The notes: generated from the sequence alone by a model not told the origin. 64,000 bases of DNA from Neonectria sp. B-13 (GCA_002682825.1 NOKP01000036.1:1-64000), one strand, 5' to 3'. Counted from the first letter of the stretch, positions 32,890-44,394 are shown. Numbers and translations are program-made.

Positions 32890-34822
32890 ATGGCGTCAAT
32901 CTCCAAGATTGTCCTTTTCGGCCTTGGCCTCGTTGGCTCGGTAGCCTCAAGGGCTGTAGCTGCGTCTCAACATACTGCGCCGACAGTGTCGGTGAAGAAT
33001 GGCTCGTACGCTGGCACCTACAGTACCGACTATGACCAAGACTATTTCCTAGGCATTCCCTATGCGCAGGTGGGATATGTCATCATACCTAGCAAACATT
33101 CAAGCTAATTACCTCGCGTCAAGAAATCTGAGCGTTTTGCTCTAGCCAAGGGGCTAGATAAAGCTTGGGATGGCGTCCACCAAGCCACAGCCTACCCGCC
33201 GCACTGCTACGGCTACGGCTCCGATCAGATCGGATACGAACAGTCAGAAGACTGCCTCTACTTGAATGTTGTTCGTCCTGCTGGCGTTAAGAACACCGCT
33301 GGCCTTCCTGTTGTGGCCTGGATCCACGGAGGCGGTCTGTACATGGGCGGCTCAGGCGATCGCAGGTATAACCTCTCTTTCATCGTTGACCGTAGCGTGG
33401 AAATGGGCACGCCGGTGATTGGAGTGAGCTTCAACTACCGCCTATCTGCCCTGGGATTTCTGTGTGGTGATGAAGCCTTGGATGCGGGCGTCACCAACAA
33501 CGGCTTCCGTGATCAACGCCTTGCTCTTCGCTGGATCAACGAAAACATCCGCAGCTTCGGCGGGTCTCCTAAGAAGGTGACTATCGTAGGAGAGAGCTCT
33601 GGTGCGGAGAGCGTGTCGGCTCAGGTATTTGCATACAATGGTAAGAACCACCCCTTCAAGTCTACATCTCTTACTGACAAGGTCAGGACGCGATGATGGT
33701 TTGTTCCGTGGAGCAATTGCCGAGTCTGGTTTTGGCGGCGCCATTGGGAGATTCCCTGGGGGATTCAACGCTACAGGGGACATGCAAGCCACCTACGATG
33801 CCCTGGTAGGCAACGTGACGTCCTGTGCATCCTTGGTAGGCTCCGAGAAGTCATTGGATTGTCTCCGAGAAGCTCCCTTTGACGAGATCAACTATGCCCT
33901 AAACGTCACTGCGATAGGTCCATGGCCGCCTGTGTTGGATCACGACTTCATCGCAGATTACCCCCACAACCAACTTGCCAAGGGACGCTTCCCCAAAGCT
34001 CCTGTGCTTATCGGCGCCAACACTGACGAAGGCACCGCGTTTGGCTCAGGCAAAGGTCCCAACGGAGGTGGTGTCAATTCTTATGACGAGATGAGAGACG
34101 CAATCGCCACAATTATTCCCGACGATGTCAAGGATCATTCTGGGAAATCAGTCGACCAGCTCATCGACGAACTGATGGACTTGTATCCCAACGACCAAAA
34201 GGTGGGCATCCCATCGCTCAAGACTTGGCCTCATGTCATCGAGCCTAACGACACGTACGCTGAGGCATTTGGGCTACAATACCGTCGAACCGGCGCCCTG
34301 TTCGGAGACTTTTCGATGCAATATCAGAGGCGTCGGGCCAACATCGCTTGGGCCAAGCGCGGAATTCCCAGCTACGTCTATCGTTTCGATGTGACCGTCA
34401 ACGGAGTGCTCCCCGTTATTGGTGCAACACACTTCCAAGAGGTAAGGCAGTTAGTATATCCATATCGGAAACACAGGCTGATATGTAATTTGCAGGTCGC
34501 TTTCGTTTTCCGCAACCTCAACGGCGATGGGTACGACACCAACCCATTTGGCGGCAACGAAACCTACCCTGGTCAAGCCAAGGCCCTGGCCAAAGTTATG
34601 TCTTCTGCTTGGATCAATTTTGTGGCGGGTCTTGATCCCAATGGAAAGAAGGAGCATCTCTTCTCCAAGAAGACCAAGTGGCCAGTTTATGACGTCTCCA
34701 GGGGTAAAACTGGAAAGGGCATCGTCTTTGACCTCGACGGCAGCTTTGTGGAGACAGACGATTGGCGCGCTGGTGGCATGAGCTGGTTTGCTGAAAATGG
34801 GTTGACGGTGTTTGGAAACTGA
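32890..34822 (+). CDS. secreted type-B carboxylesterase
   Basis: Four exons inferred: 32890-33069, 33124-33640, 33687-34441 and 34496-34822, giving 592 aa. The N-terminus (MASISKIVLFGLGLVGSVASRAVA) is a signal peptide; an ATG six codons upstream is less fitting. Type-B esterase/lipase landmarks: YFLGIPYAQ, SEDCLYLNVVRPAG, VVAWIHGGGLYMGGSG (oxyanion hole), FNYRLSALGF, NGFRDQRLALRWINENI, the nucleophile GESSGAE (S218), GANTDEGTAF (acid) and ATHFQEVAFVF (His). The loop after GIPYAQ is shorter than usual and lacks the common PPVG. Several N-glycosylation sequons are present. The enzyme is expected to act outside the cell on esters or lipids. Confidence 0.87.
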
Positions 34823-35120
34823 GTGAAAGGCTTAGATGATGCCACATATAAGTCACATTTGTACTACGCATGAGCGGAGTGCACACTCCATTTTGTCGCA
34901 GCTAGCAATGTGAATGATGTTAGTTGTATGATAGCAAGTTTTATATTCATACGTTTTGGAGAGCAGGGGAGCTTTTCATTTCGCAAGTGATGTGTCTCCA
35001 TTCGCGTGTACTCGTCGCTAGACAAGAGCCAGCCAATCAGCACTATAAAAGACTATTAGTGCCAGTTGACACAGCAGAAAAAAGCCCCAGCACACCACTC
35101 CAGATCCTATAAAACAATGC
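34823..35120. other. convergent intergenic
   Basis: 3' flanks of the esterase and the HET gene; no feature seen. Confidence 0.4.
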
Positions 35121-37412
35121 TCAAGAAAGATCAATAACCCCTCTGTGAATCTCCTCAAGTTCCCAAGTATCCTCCAGAATGATACCAAATCCTTCCCTTT
35201 TGTATCCTGCAGGTCGTCCTTGCTTCATCGTCGTAGGAGCCAGTATGATTGCTCCTATCATATTGAGGGGTTCTGCTCCGATCCTTATGTCCTCGAATGT
35301 CCCGACCCATAAGCAAAGGTGAGGTTTTAGAATCTCTTCGTCCGTGGCCACATGATCCCAGTAGATCTGATTGAACGACGGCCTGCTAAAGTTCCAGACA
35401 GTCGGGTTTTCTGGATCGCGTTGGTAAGGCACCACTCTCATATCAAGCGTGCTGAAAACACCTTCTAGGGTCAACACTCCGCTTCTAACTAGACCATCCG
35501 TATCTCGGCCGATGCATTGAACGTCGGCATGGAGTACTCTCAGTTCTTTGTCCACATCCCATCTCCACCCCATATGACTAACCGACCCCTTAGTCAAAAA
35601 CCTTGACCATGCCATGCTTGCCAAACACCACGACGGTCCCGCTCCATTCGGCGATGCTTCGCGAGGAGAGTCTGATTTCAAGGTCACCCTGTACCAGCCT
35701 AGGCTCTCTTCTATTTGCCCTTCCCATGTTCCAGCGTAATACTTGGCTCCGGTCAGGTCCTGGACACGCCGCGCTAGTCCGGATAATGCTGGAAGTCAGT
35801 CCGACGGCTTCGTGAAATTTAGGTTGCAGTAGCGCCTGCAAAAACCCGTCCAAGCATTTTTGATACCCTCAACATTTCTGAGAAGTAGATCGCGCCTCAG
35901 TTGAGCCACGCCATCAGTAGATCCCTCGTCGTCGAAAACCGGGTTCTCCCGGCTGGGGCATCGCTCTGAAGCTTTGAGCTCTCCACATTCCCAAATTCTA
36001 TATCTCCGAGTGAAGTGTACAATCCTGGGAGAGAGTATCCTTTCTTGAACCGCCCACCCTCGCCGAGATAGGGGTGAGTGCGAGATGAGTAGGTTAGTAG
36101 GATCAACGTGAGGGATCCAGATGTGCACACTTGAGTTGCCAGAGCCTTGCTGCGTCGACACGTACTTTGGGTACAATAGGTCGTTGCTGGGAAGAAAAAG
36201 ACCCTCGCTAACATTATGCGAGCCGGTTGCAGCTAGAGTGCAAAGGGAGTTGTGGTAGTAATCTCCAAAACAGGCCGCTTCCCGTTGCCAGTCGGCTACA
36301 TGAGTCTCGTCGTCCGCGCCTTTGGCTTGGATAATGCAAAGCGCATCGACCCAAAGGTATCGAACTCCGAGACGTCTTGTGAACACAACTGCATCCTGAA
36401 TTGTTTGCGGTAGCGTAGCGAGTCGAATCTCTTTCTGCATGTCGTCTAGCGTCGCTTGTGTCATCTTGGCCTGAACACCCTCTCCCCAGCAATAACTCAG
36501 GGAGATATACTCGGCCCTTTTTCGTTCTTGGGGAACGAAGAGACAAAGGGAGGGCCTATCATCGCTGCCCACGTCCAGTACCCGTGTTGGTAGTTGGGGC
36601 AGACCACCGACCCTGTCCTGATGCGTTGAACAGGTGTGCATGGCTGTACATGTTGCCAGCCATTGCTTGACCTGTGTGACAATCTTTTCTAGCCCCTGAG
36701 CAGTGCGGATATCCTGGATCTCTCCCAAAGGGTTCTCGAGGTCTCTGCATGAGTCACAACAGCGATACACTGGGTCTTCCTCGTCGTCATCAGTCCCTTC
36801 GTCGTCGTCGGTATCTTCATACCCATCGTTGTAGCTCCACCCTGGCTCATCTTGATTATCTCGTTCCACTTCATCGGGCCGTTCAGCGTCTTCATGATAC
36901 TCGCTGCCCTCATCTGAATATTCACTTTCATCTAAAGATTCATCTTCACCCAAATGTCCACGAAGTTCAGGCCATCTTGATGTTTCATCGGGAATCTTGG
37001 AAAAAAAGAAACTCAGCAAAGCGAACGAGTCTTGTAGAATATCGCGCCAAAGTTCGCCTTCTACAAATTCCTCAATAGGAACGTCGAGCGTAAAAATATG
37101 GGCCCAAAATCTGGCCTCTCGTTGATTTTTTGTACCGATGCGAATATCAACCCAATAGTGACGGAGAGATTCCATTCCGATACGAGTAACAAAGATGGGT
37201 TCATCCTGCGATCGAAGCTTTGTGAGTGATGTTGCCCCGGAATCCAGTATCGATACCAGAATGATCCCACAGAGGTGACAAGAGTTTCCGGCGGACAGCT
37301 CCAGGGCGGCAAAGTTGGGTGCCACTTCAAGCGGGTTCCAGTGTGCTCCACTGTGGAATTTGTCCACCAGAAGTGTGCAAGAGGAGCATCGGCGATCTCT
37401 GGGTCCGTCCAT
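35121..37412 (-). pseudogene. HET-domain protein interrupted by one in-frame stop codon
   Basis: Reading from the ATG at 37412 gives 538 codons to a TGA at 35796-35798. The same frame then continues open for a further 224 codons to a stop at 35121, and the protein pattern runs through the break (NFTKPSD, stop, LPALSGLARRVQDLTG), which is the standard HET-protein continuation. The HET domain is complete: AEYISLSYCWGEG, YLWVDALCIIQ, DWQREAACFGDYYHNSLCTLAATGS and LSRRGWAVQERILSPRIVHF. An acidic insert (residues about 165-215) precedes it. A single C-to-T change in a CGA arginine codon would explain the TGA. No intron can remove it. HET proteins govern heterokaryon incompatibility cell death, where loss of function is often tolerated or favoured. 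Product may be truncated, or extended if the stop is leaky. Confidence 0.8.
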
Positions 37413-39121
37413 GACTCGAATTGTTGCCGTTCTGGACTAGTTGACTTCAGACTCTTGACCAGATTGTTTCCTGGAAGAGCTCCAGATAAAACCCCGCAAT
37501 GGATGACAGCTGTCGAGGAAGACTGATTGGTCGGGTCAGCCTCAGGCCCTCAGCCCGGTCTCAGCCTGGTCTCAGCCTGGTCTCAGCCTGAAGTTCGGTT
37601 CACTCAGCTTCAACTCAGCTTAGAGCGGCCCAAACTCTGCTCAGGAAACGGAAATAGATTTTGGTACAATTGACTTTCTTCTCCGAGTGTATTGGCACTA
37701 CAGAAGAAACTCAAGCGACGCGTTACAAGTTCATCAAGGAATCTCTTGTAAAAACTCAGACAAGCTAAAGTATAAAAGGCGTTATAGGGTTGCTGTTGCT
37801 ATGGAAAATACCATTCTTAACTACGCGAGATAGCTCTAGGCGGCAAATCAAGTCAATTTCAGACGGTACGCTCCTTCCACAATGTAGCATCAATAGTGAG
37901 GGTAGAAAGTGCCTTGCATTCTACCAAAGAAAGGCGCGGCTTGAAGCCGACTTTATCTGCTCATCTGAGCAGCGTAGAGCCTTAAGTGGGCCTGCTATGT
38001 TAGCGAGCAATCGTTCCCCTGCAAATAAGCTCAACAGTTAAGCATAAGTCCCTGAGAATACGTACCTCAATTTGGCCAAGCTCGTCTCTTTCTTCATTTC
38101 AAGTGGAGGAATGGACAATCATTACTCCGCAAGTTGTTACTAATCGTGATATTCTCTGTAATAACGTCCTTGTGTAAACACAGAGTAGTTGGTTGACGTT
38201 TTGAGTTCAACGACGGCGATATGATGAAGCCGTGGAATGGAGGGACTACATATATATACCCACAAAGCAGGACGTATCCTCTTGAATCTTCCCTTCAATC
38301 CAGTCACTACCTGATCAGTTGAATCTCCAATTTTGGGAATATATACCTGCTTCAAGATCATGAACGAGGCCCATGAGGATGACGTTCTTATTCGACCCAC
38401 GGCTCTGTGGACACGACCAGTGGGACAACAGACACATCAGGCCGCTGTTAGATTTTATTCAAGATTACATCAACTGCTGAACGAAACACGGCCCTGAATG
38501 TGCAGTATGTACACCTGGCCAATAGAGACTATCCGAAATGGTCGGTTCAGTTCATTAACAAACTGTGAGGCCTCCGGGGAATGTGAAGTGAGTGATGTAG
38601 TCGTTTCCATTTCCATGCATGTGCCCCAGCCGACTCAACGGGTCATAACTGCATCTGGAAGCTCGGCTCTGTCCATAACTTATCGTACAGAACAAGGGCG
38701 GCTCGGCTGAGGGGATGTGGTTGAACATCCAAAACCCCCAATGGTAGCGTACGTCATGCAATACCTCACTCAGCCCCGTCAAGTCTGTCTCGGTTAAAAG
38801 AAATGGCAGCTCAACCCCCGGTTCCTCTAACCGAGGCCCCCTTGGTGCTCGCCCATTTGACTGAACAGAGCCTTATGACCACTAGTAAGACGTCGTATTT
38901 CGTATTTATGCAATAGAGTGGCGGGGTGGTTATGCTACCCCTGTCAGCTGAACCTCGGCGGTTACTCGTTTAGACCATGAAATTTGCCTTACAGACTTTC
39001 GTAAGGACGCGGTATTACACTTCTCAATAATATGGTTTCAGACCGATGCGATAAAATGGGATTAGACCTTTAAATCACTTTCTTTTGTGACCCCAAGGCC
39101 GGGTAATGAGTAGACTACGAG
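37413..39121. other. intergenic, no gene seen
   Basis: About 1.7 kb of mostly A/T-rich sequence upstream of the HET gene. Short frames at 37790-38041, 38140-38400 and 38498-38710 have no motif support. It includes the 11-bp tandem repeat at 37557-37589. Confidence 0.45.
37557..37589. repeat. 11-bp tandem repeat, three copies
   Basis: GGTCTCAGCCT is repeated three times without gaps about 150 bp upstream of the HET start, preceded by related CAGCCTCAGG sequence. It looks like a small local slippage array. Confidence 0.7.
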
Positions 39122-40051
39122 ATGGCTCCACCAACGTCAATCACCACGTTCACAGGTTCCGCATTTTACTCCGCCACCGGGATACCTCAATACCACGAAT
39201 ATCTGGTACAAGAAGGACTGGTGCTACATCAGCTCTAGCGAAGAACAGACTTGCAATTACTTCAACCTTGATTATGAAGGCCTCAACCCCAATTACACGA
39301 TAATCCCGGGAAATCCTTGCACTCCGGGAATCCGTCATCCCGCTACGCAATGTCCTGAGGAATACACTCCTGTGGACACGACGACATCTTCTGATACAAG
39401 GCTAGTGGCATGTTGCCCAACGTGAGTGTCATAGAGAGATTATCAGTCTTCGTGCATCCTGTTGACTCCATGAATCCCAGAACCTATGACTTCTACTACG
39501 GAACAGCTACATTGCAGGATCAAAGAGGCAACCCTGCTACTAAGGCTCATACAATATACATCGCTTCAAACCCTCGGTTCCCAGGCCGCGCGCCATGGAC
39601 ACTAACCGTTTCCGCATGGTCGGAGACTACTCGCCCTGGAGGGGCGGTTGAAACGACCAAAGTTTCCAAGACCGTGGACTTCAATCCAAAGACTGACCTC
39701 CTTCTGGCTGCTGCTGTCACCATATCATTCGTCGTTGACAAAGATGGGACGACATGCGTTCCAAACAGTCTTTTCCCCCGGATGGGCGGATCATGGCCGG
39801 TGACGCCGACACCGGAGCCGACGAGGGAGGAGACCGACCCGACGCTGGACGGCTTGAAGCAATTCGTTCAGATAGTAATTGGAGTTAGCATCGGGGTGTT
39901 CTTCCTGTGTTTGGGATGTTGTTTTGGTGCTGTTATGAGTCAGACAAGAAAAGGAAGAGAAGAAACATGGCACAACAACCAGAGATCGAACTACCACGGC
40001 AGGATCAGAGGAACCCGTAAAACTTTCCAAACGGAAAAAAGGAGGAGCTAA
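39122..40051 (+). pseudogene. single-pass membrane protein gene with a one-base frameshift
   Basis: The ATG at 39122 opens MAPPTSITTFTGSAF, but the conserved-looking part (FTPPPGYLNTTNIWYKKDWCYISS, then Cys-rich LVACCPT) is in the next frame. Removing one base of the T4 run at 39164-39167 joins them. A 59-bp intron (39422-39480) then leads to YDFYYGTATLQDQRG and a C-terminal transmembrane helix QFVQIVIGVSIGVFFLCLGCCFGAV followed by a basic tail. The joined product would be 289 aa: a Cys-containing outer part of a type found in many ascomycetes (function unknown), one TM segment and a short cytosolic end. The lesion may be a real mutation or a homopolymer sequencing error. Confidence 0.55.
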
Positions 40052-40172
40052 TTAACAAGGCAACAAGTAATTTATGAGGTATGGGCGGTACTGGGAGGGA
40101 CTTACTACACGCAAATAGTGCCTAGATTTATAACTTTAATAGTAATAGTAATGATATTTATCTCTTCGCTGA

Positions 40173-40529
40173 TCAGTTGTATGATTGAGCTCCCACTCTC
40201 TCAGTATGTTTGTCAATAAATCGGAGCAATTCGTTGTCGCTGTTTGATTGAAAAGAAGCTATTCCTACAATATCTTGGCCTAACTTACGAGTAACATCTA
40301 ATATTATCACCAAACCCTCGAGCAGACGAACAACGTTATTGTACACAGCAGTTTGAAGCCCATTTCGGGATAGAGCCGTGCCATGGCCAAAGTTACACTG
40401 CATATACTTCTGCACAATGTCCTGATACCCCCTTCCTAGCAGGGTTCTTTGTCCAGCCAGCCAGCTCGCTGTAATGTATGCACAATGGAAACTGAGGCGT
40501 ACACATTTATTGCCCATGTCAGCAGACAT
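40173..40529 (-). CDS. hypothetical small protein or last-exon remnant
   Basis: An ATG-initiated frame of 118 codons (MSADMGNKCVRLSFHCAYI) with a plausible amphipathic second half (NVVRLLEGLVIILDVTRKLG). The bases just before the ATG read TTCTTCTAG, a good splice acceptor, so it may be the last exon of a larger or decayed gene. No family is recognised and upstream exons could not be found. Confidence 0.25.
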   Translation of the reverse strand: MSADMGNKCVRLSFHCAYITASWLAGQRTLLGRGYQDIVQKYMQCNFGHGTALSRNGLQTAVYNNVVRLLEGLVIILDVTRKLGQDIVGIASFQSNSDNELLRFIDKHTERVGAQSYN

Positions 40530-41448
40530 CTAGAAGAAGTATCCATTGCTGCCTTATAGATAGGTGCTTTGTTAGACCTAGTCTCGGAATAGGGCAAAAG
40601 TTTCCAACCGATCGACTTGAATTTTAGTTAGATTGCTAGGTTTTCCGGTTTGGAACACAATAAAGAACCTGCGGAAGAGACTCTAATTGAGCAGTTGGAG
40701 AGTTGGAGTTCTGGGGAATTCTCTTCAAGAAGGATAAATCACCATTGCCACTCCTCTTTTATGCACTTCTTCAGTTGATCAGAAAATATGCCGTGAGTAA
40801 AAGTTCCTTGTAGATACGCTTTGATTATTGATAGGACCTAAGCTGCATTCCGATAGTTGTATTAGCGAGCCGAAGGTGAACGCATTTACGCCTTCAGAAC
40901 AGGTCGCTGCAAAGCCCTTGTGGAGACTACAACTGCATGCTTGGAGCTACCCTGCAAATGTCATCATTCTGTCTTCTATCTTCTAACTAACCTTCCAGCG
41001 ATATCTTGTGGGGTGCCCATGAATTAGGCTTTCTTCCTTGGCAAGTTACGAGCTGTGAGCATATGCTGCTACCTTCTTGCCATCTATTTGCACACCTATC
41101 AGTGCCAGCGGCATCACTCAAACTCGTCTTAACCTTAGCTCGAAACAACACAAACTCATTCTAGAAAAGAAAATATATTTTAGTGCGCCCAAGTTTATCC
41201 ATAAGTCACGTATCACCAATAGCCCAAGACGCAAGGGGAAAATACCATTAATGCCTTTGGACAGTATCATTCCGGATAAATAAGTAGAAGGTAGGCTAAA
41301 TGGACGACCTGGCCTCATGACCAAAATGAGATGAGACGTTGTCGATAAATAAAACAAACCATTGTCAATAATGAAACTTTGTACCCTTTAAGACACCAAA
41401 GAGCCATGCAACTCAATTACTGACCTGGACAGGGCTGTTCCTGTCAAA
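40530..41448. other. intergenic, A/T-rich, no gene seen
   Basis: No supported coding region or repeat was found. The small + strand frame at 41077-41283 has no recognisable pattern. Confidence 0.45.
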
Positions 41449-43190
41449 CTATACAGTCACTTCCATATGCATCAGAGCCCTGTTCCAAACTAGCCGCCCA
41501 CCAGCGTCACACGCCGCATTCAGCCAGAGAAATTTATCCAGGATCTGCACGACCTGGTCCCAGTCCACTATCCCGAGGGACTTTGCATGTTTTGCAACAA
41601 GTAGCGTGTAGGTTTCCTGTAGCTCTCCTCCCCAAGCTGAAATACCACCGATAACCGAGGCCCAAAGTAGGAAAAGTCTTCTCGTGCCAGCCAAACTGGA
41701 TAGACCGAGGATCTCAAAGCACAGTTTCTTTGTGAGATGAGTGAGCGGCCATGGGTCAGAGATTGGAAATATGACACCGTAGCTGAAAACCATGACTGCA
41801 AGCAGCTCTACCTTGTCTTGATCAGGCGGAAGACACAGAAGGTGGTGCTGCATCTCATTGCGACGGCGAATAAAATAGTTCAGGTCACGTTGGTGCGACA
41901 TCTGCTCGATCAGCTGGCAGCACACCCACATGTCCGTGACGACTGCATTGAGCACATCATGGATGTGAAAGCCATCGGCTCTCCACAAGCTCGACAAGCG
42001 AATGGGGTCACTGTCTCGGGAGATGGCGGTGTACAGCTCCATTTCTGGCTGCGTCAGTGTCAAACTTGCTCGGTAGAGATCCGATAGCTGTAGGTAATCG
42101 GTCAGCCCGGGGAGACTCAAGCCGGCAGCTAGTCGATCGCGGAGGAGTTGAATCCACATCGATGCATATGTATAGTCGAACCGAAGATGTCCTAGCCAGT
42201 CGAGGCCGCCGACGCCGCGGACTGGCGACAAGAAGCCATTCGGTTGATTGTGACCCACGGGCACTGGTGTGGACGTATCATTGTATTTCAAGGCTAGAGC
42301 CATAATAGCAAACAAGGTCCCATCTGTGATTGAACCCTTGGCCAATGACTCGCGCACTGCCTCTGCTGTCTTGGTTTGCGCAATCCACAGGACTCGCGCG
42401 TCCTCCGGCGACTGCGTCAGGGTCAGACGTTGGACGGCGCCACCAACGAGGGTGGCGTAGAAGACGGCGGGTTCCAATGTGGCAGAGCGGTATAGAGCTC
42501 TCGGCAGTGGCTCTCCTTCCAGGGTCTTTACTCCAAGGGTCGGTAAGAGCATAGTCAACGCTGTGGATAGTTGTGAGTCAGAACAGGGGCGTCTCACAAG
42601 GGAAGCCAAGCCGTACCATAGTGCCATATTCTCTGAGCATCGGCAACACATGACACCGGCTCAAGGAGAATATTGATGTTTGGAGATCTGGGAACATGGC
42701 TGAAGCATCGAGAAAGAGCCACAATATCTTGAGCGTTGTCATGGGGAAAGCTTGATGCCAACATCTCCACATCTCCTGTACTTGCGCCTTGGCTATCGCT
42801 GGCTCTACTAGCAAGGGTCTCGGACAGATCGTGCCCAGAGGAGGAAGCGCCTCTCAACAATGCATAGTCATCACAAGCCTTTGGCACGATCGGCCGTGGA
42901 GCACTCTCGCGTAGTTGGCTATGGGAACCCTGTCCTGCGCCCTGTGCGTCCCTTGTCGCCTGTCGGTCTGCAAGCCTTCTCCGTCCTTAAGTCCGTCAGT
43001 CAGGCACTGGCAAGCACACGGATGCTCTGAATCACAAGGGGCAGGTCTCACTGCTTTCTCTTTGGTTGATTCGATTTTGCAGTCTGCGACGGAGGCTGAT
43101 GTCGGTAATGCCGATCCACGTCTCGCTATGAACGTCAGTGGAGTCGGCAACTGGCATGCTGTCTTCAGACATCGAGGCAAATGCGTGCAT
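41449..43190 (-). CDS. bZIP-like transcription regulator with fungal C-terminal domain
   Basis: Three exons inferred: 43190-43052, 42967-42617 and 42560-41449 (introns 84 and 56 bp), giving 533 aa. Residues about 22-50 read TWIGITDISLRRRLQNRINQRESNRQ, which matches the basic region of fungal bZIP-like proteins (RRRLQNRxNQR) although the usual A/S-rich part and a clear leucine zipper are missing. The large C-terminal part (AQRIWHYALTMLLPTLG to RLVWNRALMHMEV) resembles the helical regulatory domain of fungal transcription factors, with VRGVGGLDWLGHLRFDYTYAS as its most conserved stretch. DNA binding is therefore uncertain. The gene model depends on two inferred introns that both keep frame. Confidence 0.6.
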
Positions 43191-43584
43191 TCGTCCACAA
43201 GCCAGTACCTCGATGACAATGGAGGCGTTAATGACAGTGATGACAGAGGATGGGCCGAGGGTTTGTTGTACAACCACCCAGGACTGCCCTTCTGCGTGTA
43301 TCTTTCCCGGCGTTACCCTATGGCCGGATCTTGCATTGCCATTGCTCTACAGCTAAAAGCTGACAACAGTGGAGCCAATGAGGATGCTTCGGACTTCGGT
43401 GCAATCGCCGCGGCTTCCTAAAAAGAAAGATAAAGTAGCATTGTGAATTGAATGAGGTTTAGCTTAAGGTGTAAAAAGATGCGACCGCAGCCGTTCCTCG
43501 TCTATTTCGATTAAAAGGGAATCGGTATCGCCTGATGACCAAAGACATCAAGAAGAGAACAGACCAAAAAGTAAGTCAAAAGAC

Positions 43585-43591
43585 AAAAAAA
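43585..43591 (-). terminator. Pol III terminator (T7) of 5S copy A
   Basis: Seven T residues on the transcribed-strand reading begin one base after the 5S 3' end. Confidence 0.8.
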
Positions 43592-43592
43592 G

Positions 43593-43711
43593 ACATACAA
43601 CAGTGAGGATTCCCCGGTCGTCACCGACCCGAGTACTAATTCACCGCTTCTCAGCTTGACTAAGGGAGAGCGGACGGGATCCCGTATTTTCTAAGAGCTA
43701 TGGTCGTATGT
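43593..43711 (-). rRNA. 5S ribosomal RNA, variant copy A
   Basis: 119 nt read on the minus strand from ACATACGACCATAG to CTGTTGTATGT. It has the fungal 5S layout: terminal stem (ACATACgAC with GTTGTATGT), GGGATCCCGTCC loop region, the internal control region CTTAGTCAAGCTG and the 3' part GGTCGGTGACGACC. It is 11 substitutions away from copy B at 43776, eight of which are paired changes in helix II. A T7 stretch follows directly, as for Pol III genes. Confidence 0.9.
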
Positions 43712-43770
43712 ATGAGACGTGGCGATAGCACAGCTTATCAGAGCCCACAGAGAATGTTCTACAAAAGGCC

Positions 43771-43775
43771 AAAAA
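43771..43775 (-). terminator. Pol III terminator of 5S copy B
   Basis: The T that ends the RNA is followed by five more T residues, giving a T6 run, sufficient for Pol III termination. Confidence 0.75.
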
Positions 43776-43894
43776 ACATACAACAGCGAGGATTCCCCGG
43801 TCGTCACCGACCCGAGTACTAGTTCGCCCCTCACCAGCTTGACTAAGGGAGAGCGGACGGGATCCCGTATTTTCTAGTGGGTATGGTCGTATGT
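43776..43894 (-). rRNA. 5S ribosomal RNA, copy B
   Basis: 119 nt on the minus strand from ACATACGACCATACCCACT to GCTGTTGTATGT. This version has the common filamentous-fungal 5S sequence in helix II (CCCACTAG with CTGGTGAGG). It lies 64 bp upstream of copy A in the same direction. The 5' flanks of both copies also match (GGCTCT..AAGCTG..TAT.GCCA), so the duplication included the promoter region; a TATA-like AATATT lies about 20 bp before the start. Confidence 0.92.
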
Positions 43895-44394
43895 ACTGTG
43901 AGATGGCAATATTCCAGCTTAGATAGAGCCTCTGGAGAGGACACAGCAGCAATCATCTCGAACTGAGTTCTTCTATCACTACACTTGTAGGTGTCACGTT
44001 TCCGCAGCACATGCTGATCGTTCCATTGAGACAGAGTGATACAAATGCGGCTTTTCATGAGTCTAGATAACCCAGCCAGTCAGTTTACCCATTGGTGACA
44101 GCTGACGTCTAGATACCCACCCCGGCCCACGCGTATTTCTGACCATGATCTAACGATTACCTATTATAATCTCACTCATACTCGAAACAATAGATCAAGG
44201 TGTTTGAAGACGTCGACAGGAGTCATGTGAAGCGCTAATGACGGACAACTAACATGTAAGTCAAGCAACATCGCTCAACGTCTCACTACTTATGGCAATA
44301 AGTTCAACAACCCTCAGTATATTCAACTCGGTAGCAATGCTAACTTTAACTCTGAATACTGCCCAATACACGGATCCTTAACGTCTACTTACTC
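43895..44394. other. intergenic, no gene seen
   Basis: 500 bp between the 5S pair and the carboxylesterase stop; contains the 5S upstream region and A/T-rich 3' flank. Confidence 0.45.

Noticed and set aside
33070..33123. Stop shortly after GIPYAQ in the first carboxylesterase
   Set aside because: Lies in an inferred 54-bp intron; splicing restores the esterase frame.
37557..37589. Possible CRISPR-like or regulatory array
   Set aside because: Only three head-to-tail 11-bp units without spacers; simple slippage repeat.
43585..43900. Direct repeat of about 120 bp first taken for a transposon terminal repeat
   Set aside because: Reverse complement reads as two 5S rRNA genes with correct ends, internal control region and Pol III terminators.
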